From Knoellia locipacati (GTDB lineage Bacteria; Actinomycetota; Actinomycetes; Actinomycetales; Dermatophilaceae): a stretch of DNA of 64,000 nt. Shown here piece after piece: positions 1 to 8,851 of this stretch. Numbering within the stretch: the first letter of the stretch is position 1; every line of letters begins with the position of its first letter. The notes below the pieces were generated by a model, which saw only the letters and a list, made by a program, of their open reading frames with translations, had not been told where the DNA came from and searched no databases. A program made the translations under genes and the position numbers. The DNA lies in contig NZ_BKBA01000004.1 in NCBI RefSeq assembly GCF_007992835.1, positions 1-64,000 of the forward strand, given 5' to 3'.

Positions 1-19
1 GGCACCCGATGCGGGTGCC
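1..19. terminator. Hairpin of a gene lying left of the window
   Basis: GGCACCCG and CGGGTGCC form an 8-bp perfect stem with a 3-nt loop. No T-run is visible within the window. It probably ends transcription of a gene outside the window. Confidence 0.5.
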
Positions 20-41
20 GTCGCCTCGGTTCTGTCACGCC

Positions 42-70
42 ACCACGGATATCTCGAATTTATCGGTGGT
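42..70. promoter_or_regulatory. Imperfect inverted repeat upstream of the FhuF-like gene
   Basis: ACCACGGATA (42-51) and TATCGGTGGT (61-70) are inverted repeats matching at 9 of 10 positions around an AT-rich 9-nt centre. They end 12 nt before the ATG at 83. The position suits an operator, perhaps iron-responsive, but it does not look like an IdeR/DtxR box. Role inferred. Confidence 0.3.
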
Positions 71-82
71 AGCCACCTTTCC

Positions 83-634
83 ATGCCCCTGACCAGCGCA
101 TTCGCCTATTCCGTTGAATGGTGCAGGAAACTCACGGAACAGAACTCCCGACTGTATGCCGTTCCCGCACCTCCCCAGGTCGCTGCCGCATTCGTCCTCC
201 AACACCTTCTGAGCATTCCTGCACAGGTGTCCGCATTTGCCGCAGCCACCGGTCCGTGGCGCGTCGATCTCGGCACTCTGACGACGCCTCTGCTCTCCGT
301 CGACCTCGCGCCGGGCCTCTATCCCGAGCGGATCGGCTTCCTCGCCGTGGAGCGGGCCGAGGCGGACCTCGAGGTCCGTGTCGGGGCGGCGCGCACGGCA
401 TACGTCCGGCTGGGTCGTGAGATCGCGACTGCCTACGACGTTGACGTGAAGATGTCGAGCCGCCAACGGCTCGGCATGGTCGAGGACCTGTGGGAGATGG
501 CGCTGCGCGAGGCGCGGGCCGCGACCGGTGCGGGCTGGGGACCGACCGTGGAGCGACGGTCGTGCTGCCTCATCTATGCCCTGCCCGGCTGCCACGAGTG
601 CGCCGGTTGCCCGCGGCTCGCCGACCTGACCTGA
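83..634 (+). CDS. FhuF-like (2Fe-2S) ferric-siderophore reductase family protein
   Basis: The 183-residue protein ends with RRSCCLIYALPGCHECAGCP. This matches the C-terminal 2Fe-2S motif of the FhuF family (paired Cys, then Cys-x2-Cys), which holds an unusual iron-sulfur cluster and reduces ferric iron released from siderophores in the cytoplasm. The middle carries the family-type stretch KMSSRQRLGMVEDLW. It is shorter than E. coli FhuF (about 260 residues), as in other actinobacterial members. ATG 83 was chosen because no in-frame ATG, GTG or TTG lies upstream before the window edge; the ribosome-binding site is weak. A palindrome at 42-70 may regulate it. No siderophore transport genes are visible nearby. 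Confidence 0.75.
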   Translation: MPLTSAFAYSVEWCRKLTEQNSRLYAVPAPPQVAAAFVLQHLLSIPAQVSAFAAATGPWRVDLGTLTTPLLSVDLAPGLYPERIGFLAVERAEADLEVRVGAARTAYVRLGREIATAYDVDVKMSSRQRLGMVEDLWEMALREARAATGAGWGPTVERRSCCLIYALPGCHECAGCPRLADLT

Positions 635-638
635 CGGC

Positions 639-893
639 TCAGACGCGGTCGAACCGTCCGCTCGTGACGCGGTAGGTCACGACCGCACCGGCCCGGCCCG
701 GCACCGTCAGGGAGGTCGGGTCGGCCACGGGGACGGGCGGTGGCGCGGGCAGGCGGTGGCCCGTCGCCACTCCGGCGGCCTGGGCTGCTGCTGGCGCGAG
801 GATCGCGGTACCGAGGAAGGCCACCGCGGTGGCCGACGCGACGGCGCCGAGGAGGCGGTGGGAACGGGGCTGGGTGGTCGTCGTGGTGTCCAT
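639..893 (-). CDS. Small exported protein, function unknown
   Basis: About 84 residues starting MDTTTTTQPRSHR. A hydrophobic stretch with small residues then ends in AAAQAAG, typical of a Sec signal peptide with cleavage near residue 40. The mature part is short, Pro-rich and has no recognised domain (ends VTYRVTSGRFDRV). A longer reading from 986 would overlap the stop region of the polymerase gene upstream. The 893 start has AGCAGGG at a plausible distance, so I prefer it. It lies downstream of the ligase/polymerase pair on the same strand. Confidence 0.45.
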   Translation of the reverse strand: MDTTTTTQPRSHRLLGAVASATAVAFLGTAILAPAAAQAAGVATGHRLPAPPPVPVADPTSLTVPGRAGAVVTYRVTSGRFDRV

Positions 894-990
894 GACGAGC
901 ACCCTGCTGGGCCCGCTCATGGACCGGCTGTGCGCGCGTTGTGCCGTCGCCATGAGCCTGCGCAGCCAGGGCTGCGCGGGCCCCACCCGG

Positions 991-1872
991 TCAGAGCAGG
1001 TCGGCGAGGAGGTCGCCGTGCTCCTCGATCCGGTCGGCCATGTCGTCGAACATCACCTGCTCGAACCGCTTCCCGTCGGCCCCGGCCTCGACCTCGTGCC
1101 ACGTGCGCGGCGCCGCGACGCACGGCAGCTCCTTGCCGCGCAGCGAGTACGGGCTGATCGTCGTCTTGGCGGCGACGTTCTGGCTCCAGTCGAGGAAGAT
1201 CTTGCCGGGGCGCAACGACTTGGTCATCTTCCACAGGACGAGGTCCGGGTGCTTCTTCGTCATCTCCTGCGCGAGCTGCTGGGCGAGGTCGCGCACCTGG
1301 TCGCTCGTAAGGTCCCCGCCGAGCGAGGCATAGAGCTGCATCCCCTTGCTGCCCGACGTCACGGGATAGAGCTCGAGCCCGAGCGCCTCGAGCCGTTCGC
1401 GCAGCAGCAGAGCCACCTGCGCACACTCCTCGAGGCCGGCCGGGCTGCCGGGGTCGAGGTCGATGACGAGCCGGTTGGGGTTCTCGCGCTCACCGTCCTC
1501 GGTGACCGTCCACTGAGGCACGTGCACCTCGAGCGAGTTGAGGTTGACGAGGTAGACGAGGTGCGAGACGTCGTCGACCATCGGGTAGGTCACGTCGTCG
1601 ACCTGGACCCTCGGCAGCCACGACGGCGCACCGCTGGGCAGGTTCTTCTCGAAGAAGCTCTGGTCGGCGACGCCGTGCGGCCAGCGCACCCGCGTCACCG
1701 GGCGGGCGGCGATGTGCGGCAGCAGGATCGGCGCGATGCTCACGTAGTAGCTCAGCACCTCGCCCTTGGTCGTCTCGGTCGACGGGTACATGACCTTGCT
1801 GAGGCTCGACAGCTTCATGGTCCGACCACCGACGTCGACCCTCGTGATCTCGGGGACGTATCTCTCAGGCAT
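991..1872 (-). CDS. ligD: LigD-type NHEJ polymerase domain protein (primase-polymerase)
   Basis: This 293-residue protein corresponds to the stand-alone polymerase (POL/AEP) domain of bacterial LigD. That domain adds nucleotides at broken ends during non-homologous end joining. Visible signatures are the N-terminal YP-S-E-TTKGEVL-YY type motif (SSLSKVMYPSTETTKGEVLS), FFEKNLP, the acidic catalytic motif VIDLDPG near residue 143, and YPVTSGSKGMQLY (the ST-G-G-H-like segment, with MQLY here). Its start overlaps the end of the ligase gene by 8 nt, so the two are translationally coupled. With Ku at 8852 they make a full end-joining set. The nuclease module of multidomain LigD is not visible. Confidence 0.88.
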   Translation of the reverse strand: MPERYVPEITRVDVGGRTMKLSSLSKVMYPSTETTKGEVLSYYVSIAPILLPHIAARPVTRVRWPHGVADQSFFEKNLPSGAPSWLPRVQVDDVTYPMVDDVSHLVYLVNLNSLEVHVPQWTVTEDGERENPNRLVIDLDPGSPAGLEECAQVALLLRERLEALGLELYPVTSGSKGMQLYASLGGDLTSDQVRDLAQQLAQEMTKKHPDLVLWKMTKSLRPGKIFLDWSQNVAAKTTISPYSLRGKELPCVAAPRTWHEVEAGADGKRFEQVMFDDMADRIEEHGDLLADLL

Positions 1873-2806
1873 CGGTCACCTCGTGCAGGTCGGCGGGCGT
1901 GAGGTCACTGCGGACCCCGAGGTATGCCGGCTGGCGCAGCTTCCCGGTCGAGCCCCGTCCCAGGGACTGCACCTCGACGACGACGGTCGGCTCGACCCAG
2001 AACGCGCCGGTCGAGTCCTCACGGGGGACGGCGTTGGAGAACGGGGACGCGCTGCGCCCCAGCGGTTCGAGCATCCTGGCGACCCGGGCACCCGCGGTGC
2101 CGGCCAGTCCGGCACCCACGCGACCGGCATACTCCCAGCCTCCGGCACCGTCGGGAGTCCCGACGAGGACGGCACCGAGCCGGTTGGTCGTCCCGACCTC
2201 GGGGCGCCAACCGCCGATGACGACCGACAGCGTCGCGCGGTGCGGGGACTTGCGCCAGTCCGGGGACCGGCGGCCCGCGGCATACGGGCTCGAACGCCTT
2301 TTGCTCACGATGCCCTCGAGGCCCTGGTCACGGGTCGCCTCGAAGAGCTCCTCGCCGTCGTCGTAGGTCGGCGGCACCTGCCACGCGGCGCCGCCGAGCT
2401 CGAGCCGCTCGAGCAGCTCACGCCGGGCCGACCACGGCTGGCTCGTGAGGTCGGACCCGAAGAGCCGCAGCAGGTCGAAGGCCATGAAGGTCACCGGTCG
2501 GGTCGCCGCGAGCTGCGCCGCCCTGCGCGCCGACGACACGTGCATCCGCTCGGCGAGCGCGCCGAAGGACGGGATGCCGCCGTCGAGGGCGACGACCTCG
2601 CCGTCGAGGAGGAGGTCGTCGTAGGTGTCGGCCAGCCCGGCGAGCTCGGGGAAGCTCACCGACACGTCGCGCCCGGTCCGGCTCGACAGGACGAGGCGAC
2701 CGTCGCGCACGTCGGCGAGGACGCGCATGCCGTCCCACTTCACCTCGTGCACCCAGTCGGGCCCGCGGGGGATCCCGTCCGCGACGGAGGCGAGCATCGG
2801 CTGCAT
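1865..2806 (-). CDS. ATP-dependent DNA ligase (LigC/LigD-type)
   Basis: A 313-residue ligase core. The adenylation motif I is EVKWDGMR (Lys is the AMP acceptor), motif III-like FMAFDLL and motif IV EGIVSKRR follow, and motif V is seen as DWRKSPHR. An OB-fold region ends in VEVQSLGRG. It seals nicks and double-strand breaks in end joining together with the polymerase gene it overlaps. I chose the ATG at 2806 (MQPMLA, the usual start for this family) rather than the upstream GTG at 2824. An AGGATGGGCGG stretch precedes it. Whether it counts as LigC or the ligase part of a split LigD cannot be settled here. Confidence 0.88.
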   Translation of the reverse strand: MQPMLASVADGIPRGPDWVHEVKWDGMRVLADVRDGRLVLSSRTGRDVSVSFPELAGLADTYDDLLLDGEVVALDGGIPSFGALAERMHVSSARRAAQLAATRPVTFMAFDLLRLFGSDLTSQPWSARRELLERLELGGAAWQVPPTYDDGEELFEATRDQGLEGIVSKRRSSPYAAGRRSPDWRKSPHRATLSVVIGGWRPEVGTTNRLGAVLVGTPDGAGGWEYAGRVGAGLAGTAGARVARMLEPLGRSASPFSNAVPREDSTGAFWVEPTVVVEVQSLGRGSTGKLRQPAYLGVRSDLTPADLHEVTDA

Positions 2807-2854
2807 CCGCCCATCCTGTCGCACGGGGCGCCGGTGCCCGTGTTCAATACCGGC

Positions 2855-3214
2855 ATGGAGCAGGGGGTGGGCACGGACCGACGCAGCAACCTGCCGTGGG
2901 CCGTCGGGTTCGCCGTCGTCCTGTCGGTCGTGTTCATGCTCGGCTCACGGTTCGGCAACACGGCGTCGGGCACCCTGCGCAGCGTGGGCTGGGCGTCCGT
3001 CGGCACCACCGTGGTGCTCAGCCCGTTCGCGCTCATCTGGCTGGTCGGCGAGCTCCACCTGCGCTTCTCCCCACGGGACCGAGTGCTGCGAGGCGTGGTC
3101 GGCTGGACGCTCGTGCTCGCCGTCATCGCACTCATCGTCTTCGTCGGGCCGGTCGCCCTCTACATCGCGATCGTCAGCTTCCTGCTCTCGAGCGAGGGCG
3201 GCGCACCCACCTGA
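2855..3214 (+). CDS. Small membrane protein, function unknown
   Basis: 119 residues with three clear hydrophobic segments: residues 14-30 (AVGFAVVLSVVFMLGS), about 45-65 (TTVVLSPFALIWLVGEL) and about 82-110 (two closely spaced stretches ending YIAIVSFLL). It is divergent from the ligase gene, with only 48 bp between the starts, so they may share a promoter region. No domain recognised. Confidence 0.5.
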   Translation: MEQGVGTDRRSNLPWAVGFAVVLSVVFMLGSRFGNTASGTLRSVGWASVGTTVVLSPFALIWLVGELHLRFSPRDRVLRGVVGWTLVLAVIALIVFVGPVALYIAIVSFLLSSEGGAPT

Positions 3215-3401
3215 CCGGCCCACAGGGTGACCCCGGCCCCGTCCTCCCAGCGCTCTTGGCAACTCTCGCCATTCCGTTCTGTCGGTGCCACCCCCTAGTT
3301 TGATCCCGGCTCACCACCGGACTGCTCCGGAGGGTGCTGCCACACCGGGGTGGAACATCTCGTGGCCCCCGTCTTCCTGCGCCCTGTCGAAAGGCCCTCT
3401 C

Positions 3402-6400
3402 GTGCTCCGTCCCCCCACAGTGGTGTCGAGAGGAGGTCGTGGCCGTCGCACTGGCGCCGCCGCGGCCCTTCTCGGCCTTGTCGTCGCCCCACTCGCCTCC
3501 GGGTTCTCCACCCCGGCGAGCGCGGTCAGCCCCAACGTCGTCATCTCCGAGGTCTACGGCGCCGGCGGCAACGCCGGAGCGCTCTACAACGCCGACTTCG
3601 TCGAGCTGTCCAACCCCACGTCCAGCCCGGTGAGCCTGGCCGGCAAGTACATCCACTACCGCGCAGCGGCCGGCGGTTCGGGCGGCGCCCCCGTCGCGCT
3701 CACCGGCTCGATCCCCGCGAACGGCAAGTACCTCATCCAGATGAGTGCGACGGGGGCCAACGGGGCCGCCCTCCCCACCCCCGACGCGGCTCCGGCGACC
3801 TTCGCCATGGCGGCGGCGGGCGGACAGGTCTACCTCCTCAGCAGCTCGAGCGCCATCACGACGAGCGGCAACATGGCCGGCGTCGCGGGCATCGTCGACA
3901 TGGTCGGTGTGAGCGGCTCCTCCAGCTTCGAGACGGCGGCCGCCACGGTCGCCGGCACCGCAGCCGTGTCGGTCAACCGCACCGCTGCCGACGCCGACAA
4001 CAACTCGGCCGAGTTCGGCACGGCGGCTCCGACGCCGACGAACGCCGGCCCCGTCGCTCCCGCGACGCTCGAGGCCACGGCGCCGGGCAACAAGACCGGT
4101 CAGGTCGGCTCGCCGGTCACCGGCTTCACCCTGGCGGCCACCGGCGGCACCTCGCCGTACTCGTGGTCGGCCACAGGCCTGCCCGCGGGCGTCACGGTCG
4201 CCCCGAACGGCGCCGTCTCCGGCACGCCGACGACCGCCGGCACCTACGACGTGACCGCGACGGTGACCGACTCGGCCACGCCGACTCCGGCCACGGCCAG
4301 CGCCACCTTCACCTACACGATCGGCGCCGCGGCGACGCTTCGCCCGATCGCCGAGATCCAGGGCACGGGCGCCACCACGCCCTTCGCCGGCCAGGACGTC
4401 CTCACCAACGGCGTCGTGACCGCGAGCTACCCCACCGGCGGGCTCAACGGCTTCTACCTCCAGACGCCCGGAGCCGACACTCCTGACGCCTCCGACGCGA
4501 TCTTCGTCTACGGCGGGACCAGCGGCTTCGCCACCTACCCGGCCGTCGGGGACTCGGTCCAGGTGGCCGGCACGGCCGCCGAGTTCTCCGGCGCCACGCA
4601 GATCGTGGCCTCGTCGGTGACCCCGGTCGCCGCTCTCGGCACCGTGACCCCCAAGACCGTCGTCCCCGGCACGGACTGCGCCCTGCCCGGCGACTCCTGC
4701 CTCACCGGCGCAGCCCTCGACACCGCCCGCGAGGTCGCCGAGGGTGAGCTCTTCCAGCCGACGGCCCCGTGGACCCTCACGGACGTCTACGACGGTGGTC
4801 CGTACTACAACGACGGGACCAACTCCACCGCCAACCGCGGTGAGATGGGCGTCGCCGCCAACAGCTCCGTGCCGCTGGTCTCCCCGACCGAGGTCATCGA
4901 CGCCCAGGCGACGGCCGCCGTCACCGCGCGCAAGAACTACAACGACGCGCACCGGATCATCCTCGACGACGCCTCCAGCCTGACGTTCTCGACGACGCAG
5001 AACTCCACGCAGCCGCTCCCGTGGCTCACCCCGACCCACACGATGCGGGTCGGTGCGGGCGTCACCTTCACCAAGCCCGTCGTCTTCACGTTCGGCTTCA
5101 ACGCGTGGCGGATCCTGCCGCAGGCCCAGGTCGTCGGCGCACCCACCGGCGCCCTCGAGATCGAACAGACCCGGCCCGCGGCCCCGCAGAACGTCGGCGG
5201 CGACCTCAAGCTGGCCACGTTCAACGTGCTCAACTTCTTCCCCACCACCGGCGAGGAGTTCGTCTCCTCCGGGCTCGGCACCTGCACCTACTTCACCGAC
5301 CGGGCCGGCAACCGGATCACCAACAACTCCTGCAACCCCAACGGTCCTCGCGGCGCGGCCAACGAGGCAAACCTCGCCCGTCAGCGGGCCAAGATCGTGG
5401 CGGCCATCAACACCGTCGGCGCCGACATCGTCTCCCTCGAGGAGCTCGAGAACTCGGTGCAGTTCGGCAAGAACCGCGACTTCGCCATCGGTGAGCTCGT
5501 CACCGCGCTCAACGCCGACGCCGGCGCCGGCACGTGGGCCTTCGTGCCCTCCCCCGCCGCGAGCGCCCTGCCGCCGCTCTCCGAGCAGGACGTCATCCGC
5601 ACCGGCTTCATCTACAAGCCGGCCAACGCCGCCCCCGTCGGTGAGTCGGTCGTCCTGGCCGACCAGTCGACGGGCACCGAGGCCTTCGCGGACGCTCGCG
5701 AGCCGCTCGCCCAGGCGTTCAAGAAGGTCGGGAGCGCCAACGCCAACGCCTTCGGCGTGATCGTCAACCACTTCAAGTCCAAGGGCTCGGGCACCCCGGA
5801 CCCCAACGGTCAGGGCAACGCCAACGACCGTCGGGTCCTCCAGGCCAACTCCCTCGTGGCGTTCGCCAACGACTTCCAGACGACCCGTGGCATCACCCGC
5901 ATGTTCCTCGCCGGCGACTTCAACGCCTACAGCGAGGAGGACCCGATCCAGGTCCTCAAGGCAGCGGGCTACACCAACCTCGAGTCCACCAGCGACCCCG
6001 AGGAGGAGAGCTACAACTTCGACGGCCAGATCGGCTCGCTCGACCACGTGCTCGCCAACGCACCCGCCAAGGCGGACGTCAACGCGGTCGACATCTGGGA
6101 CATCAACTCCTACGAGCCGCTCTGGTACGAGTACAGCCGCTACAACACCAACGTCACCGACCTGTACGCCGCCAACCCGTTCCGGTCCTCCGACCACAAC
6201 CCCGAGATCATCGGCATCAACACCGCCCCGGCCACGGGACCGGTCGACATCCAGATCCTGGGCACGAACGACTTCCACGGTCGTCTGCTCAACAACACGG
6301 GTGCACCGTTCCCGAACGAGGCCGGCGCTGCCGTCCTCGCAGGGGCTGTCAAGCAGATGCGGGGCGAGAACGCCAACACCGTGTTCGCGGCCGCAGGTGA

Positions 6401-8735
6401 CCTCATCGGTGCGTCGACGTTCGAGTCCTTCATCCAGAAGGACAAGCCGACCATCGACGCTCTCAACGCGGCAGGCCTCGAGGTCTCGGCGGTGGGCAAC
6501 CACGAGTTCGACCAGGGCTACGACGACCTGCTCAAGCGGGTCATGGCGCCCTACGACGCCACGAACAACCCGTTCGGCGGGGCCGCGTGGAAGTACATCG
6601 GGGCCAACGTCACCAAGGCCGGCGCCCCGGCCAGCGAGCTCCTCGAGCCCAGCTGGGTCAAGGAGATGAACGGCGTCAAGGTCGGCTTCATCGGCGCCGT
6701 CACCGAGCACCTCGACGAGCTGGTCTCCCCGGCCGGCATCCAGGGCGTGCAGATCAGTGACGTCGTCGCCGCCACGAACGCCGAGGCCAACGCCCTCAAG
6801 GCGTCCGGTGTCGACGTCATCGTGCTCCTCGTCCACGAGGGCGCACCGACCACCACCTGCTCCACGATGGACGACGACCCGACCTCGGACTTCGGTTCGG
6901 TCATCACGGGTGTCAACGACAACGTCGACGCGATCATCTCCGGGCACACCCACCTCGCCTACGACTGCTCCTTCCCGGTTGCCGGGTGGGCAGGTCGACC
7001 GGTCACCGAGCGCCCCGTCGTCTCGGCCGGCCAGTACGGCGTGAACCTCAACAAGCTCGTGTTCACCGTGGACAACGGCACGGGTCTGGTCCAGGCCAAG
7101 ACCCAGTCGATCGTGCCCCTCGAGAACAGCGCCGGTGTGGCCCAGTTCCCCGTCGACCCGGCCACCAAGGCCCTCGTCGACGACGCCGTCGCCAAGGCCG
7201 GTCCCCTCGGTGCCGTGCCGCTGGGCAAGCTCGGCGCTCCCTTCAACCGGGGCAAGCTCGCCAACGGGACGACCGAGAACCGCGGCCAGGAGTCGACCTT
7301 GGGCAACCTGGTCGCCGAGGTCCAGCGCTGGGCGACCCCCTCAACCGTGGGTGGCGCGCAGATCGGGTTCATGAACCCCGGTGGTCTCCGGCAGGACATG
7401 GCCGGCACCGGCACGGACTACCCGCGGGTGCTGTCCTACCGACAGGCCGCTGACGTGCAGCCGTTCGCCAACACATTGGTGAACCTGGACCTCACCGGTG
7501 CCCAGATCAAGGCCGCCCTCGAGCAGCAGTGGCAGCCGGCCGGCGCGGCCAGGCCGTTCCTCAAGCTCGGCCTCTCCAAGGGCTTCACCTACACCTACGA
7601 CCCGGATGCCGCACAGGGCTCCCGGATCAAGGACATGTGGCTCGACGGTCAGGCGATCGGTCTCGGCACGACGTATGCCGTCACCGCGAACTCGTTCCTC
7701 GCGGCCGGAGGCGACAACTTCAACGCCTTCTCGCAGGGGACGAACAAGCAGGACACGGGTGTGACCGACCTGCAGGCCATGGTCGACTACATGGCGGAGT
7801 TCGCCGGGGACGACGACCCGCCGCTGGTGCCGGACTACACGCAGCACTCCGTCGGCGTGGACTTCCCCGCCGCCGCGCCGAGCACCTACGCCCCCGGTGA
7901 CCACGTCCGGTTCACCCTCTCGTCGCTGGCGTTCTCCACGGCGCCGGACAAGAAGGACGCTCAGGTCGCGGTGTCGCTGGGCGGGCAGTCCCTCGGGACC
8001 TTCCCGGTCGACAACACCATCGGCACGGCGATCTTCGACGAGTACGGCACGGCGACGGTCGACGTGGTCGTCCCCGCGTCGACGACCCCGGGCACGCAGC
8101 GGCTCGACATCGTCGGGGTGCAGACGGGCACGACGACCTCGGTGCCCTTCACGGTGGTCAAGGCCGGGTCGAGCGTGAGCGCGACCGCGGCCCAGATCAC
8201 CTACGGTGCACCCGGTTCGGTCGTGGCCACGGTGACGCCCTCGGGTGCCACCGGCACGGTGACGGTCTCGCTCGGTGGCACCACGCTCGGCTCGGCGCCC
8301 CTGTCGGACGGGACGGCCAACGTCGCACTGGCCGCGAAGTCGCTCGAGCCCGGCACGCACGTGCTGACCGTCGCCTACTCGGGTGACGCCTCGCACGAGG
8401 GGTCGAGCACGACGGTCAGCGTCACGGTCGTCAAGGCGACGGCCACCGTCACCGTGACGCCCTCGCCGGACAAGCTCCAGAAGAACAAGGACTCGACGAC
8501 CCTCACGATCACCGTGGCGGCCGCGAACGTGACGCCGACGGGCACGGTCACCGTCCTCGTGGACGGCGTGTCGAGGAACGCCACGCTGAACGCCAGCGGG
8601 CGCGCCACGATGGTCCTGGGACCGTTCGGCACGATCGGCACCAAGTCGATCGTCGTGACCTACAACGGTGACGCGCACGTCACCACCGGCACCGGCACCA
8701 CCTCGGTGACGGTGGTCAACGGCAAGGTCAAGTGA
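3402..8735 (+). CDS. Giant secreted ExeM/NucH-like nuclease fused to a 5'-nucleotidase
   Basis: A 1,777-residue exported multidomain enzyme. The order is: signal peptide ending PASA (about 1-40), lamin-tail-like domain (from NVVISEVYGAGG, about 45-200), a putative-Ig domain (about 225-310), an OB-like region, an endonuclease/exonuclease/phosphatase domain (about 600-940; KLATFNVLNF, GDFNAY, SLDHV, SSDHNPE), a metallophosphoesterase 5'-nucleotidase (from ILGTNDFHGRL about 950, with GNHEFDQG), its C-terminal domain (NPGGLR, AAGGDNFNAF), then Ig-like repeats to the end. It could degrade extracellular DNA to nucleotides and then release phosphate and nucleosides. GTG 3402 was chosen: GAAAGG lies 8 nt upstream and it puts the signal peptide at the N-terminus. 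A terminator follows at 8758. Confidence 0.88.
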   Translation: MLRPPTVVSRGGRGRRTGAAAALLGLVVAPLASGFSTPASAVSPNVVISEVYGAGGNAGALYNADFVELSNPTSSPVSLAGKYIHYRAAAGGSGGAPVALTGSIPANGKYLIQMSATGANGAALPTPDAAPATFAMAAAGGQVYLLSSSSAITTSGNMAGVAGIVDMVGVSGSSSFETAAATVAGTAAVSVNRTAADADNNSAEFGTAAPTPTNAGPVAPATLEATAPGNKTGQVGSPVTGFTLAATGGTSPYSWSATGLPAGVTVAPNGAVSGTPTTAGTYDVTATVTDSATPTPATASATFTYTIGAAATLRPIAEIQGTGATTPFAGQDVLTNGVVTASYPTGGLNGFYLQTPGADTPDASDAIFVYGGTSGFATYPAVGDSVQVAGTAAEFSGATQIVASSVTPVAALGTVTPKTVVPGTDCALPGDSCLTGAALDTAREVAEGELFQPTAPWTLTDVYDGGPYYNDGTNSTANRGEMGVAANSSVPLVSPTEVIDAQATAAVTARKNYNDAHRIILDDASSLTFSTTQNSTQPLPWLTPTHTMRVGAGVTFTKPVVFTFGFNAWRILPQAQVVGAPTGALEIEQTRPAAPQNVGGDLKLATFNVLNFFPTTGEEFVSSGLGTCTYFTDRAGNRITNNSCNPNGPRGAANEANLARQRAKIVAAINTVGADIVSLEELENSVQFGKNRDFAIGELVTALNADAGAGTWAFVPSPAASALPPLSEQDVIRTGFIYKPANAAPVGESVVLADQSTGTEAFADAREPLAQAFKKVGSANANAFGVIVNHFKSKGSGTPDPNGQGNANDRRVLQANSLVAFANDFQTTRGITRMFLAGDFNAYSEEDPIQVLKAAGYTNLESTSDPEEESYNFDGQIGSLDHVLANAPAKADVNAVDIWDINSYEPLWYEYSRYNTNVTDLYAANPFRSSDHNPEIIGINTAPATGPVDIQILGTNDFHGRLLNNTGAPFPNEAGAAVLAGAVKQMRGENANTVFAAAGDLIGASTFESFIQKDKPTIDALNAAGLEVSAVGNHEFDQGYDDLLKRVMAPYDATNNPFGGAAWKYIGANVTKAGAPASELLEPSWVKEMNGVKVGFIGAVTEHLDELVSPAGIQGVQISDVVAATNAEANALKASGVDVIVLLVHEGAPTTTCSTMDDDPTSDFGSVITGVNDNVDAIISGHTHLAYDCSFPVAGWAGRPVTERPVVSAGQYGVNLNKLVFTVDNGTGLVQAKTQSIVPLENSAGVAQFPVDPATKALVDDAVAKAGPLGAVPLGKLGAPFNRGKLANGTTENRGQESTLGNLVAEVQRWATPSTVGGAQIGFMNPGGLRQDMAGTGTDYPRVLSYRQAADVQPFANTLVNLDLTGAQIKAALEQQWQPAGAARPFLKLGLSKGFTYTYDPDAAQGSRIKDMWLDGQAIGLGTTYAVTANSFLAAGGDNFNAFSQGTNKQDTGVTDLQAMVDYMAEFAGDDDPPLVPDYTQHSVGVDFPAAAPSTYAPGDHVRFTLSSLAFSTAPDKKDAQVAVSLGGQSLGTFPVDNTIGTAIFDEYGTATVDVVVPASTTPGTQRLDIVGVQTGTTTSVPFTVVKAGSSVSATAAQITYGAPGSVVATVTPSGATGTVTVSLGGTTLGSAPLSDGTANVALAAKSLEPGTHVLTVAYSGDASHEGSSTTVSVTVVKATATVTVTPSPDKLQKNKDSTTLTITVAAANVTPTGTVTVLVDGVSRNATLNASGRATMVLGPFGTIGTKSIVVTYNGDAHVTTGTGTTSVTVVNGKVK

Positions 8736-8757
8736 CGACCAGTCCGCAGCGATGACT

Positions 8758-8787
8758 GAGGGGGTCCGGCGAGAGCCGGGCCCCCTC
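8758..8787 (+). terminator. Terminator hairpin after the secreted nuclease gene
   Basis: GAGGGGGTCCGGC and GCCGGGCCCCCTC form a 13-bp stem with one G-T wobble and a GAGA loop, followed by GGTCGTT. It starts 22 nt after the stop codon. Confidence 0.75.
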
Positions 8788-8851
8788 GGTCGTTGAACGA
8801 GGGTCGGCCGACGCCCGACGAGGTGGCCCGCGTGCGGCATACAGTTGACCC

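Noticed and set aside
3174-6953. 1,259-residue open frame antisense to the secreted nuclease
   Set aside because: Low-complexity Arg/Gly/Val/Asp composition with no domains; a mirror of GC-rich codons of the real gene.
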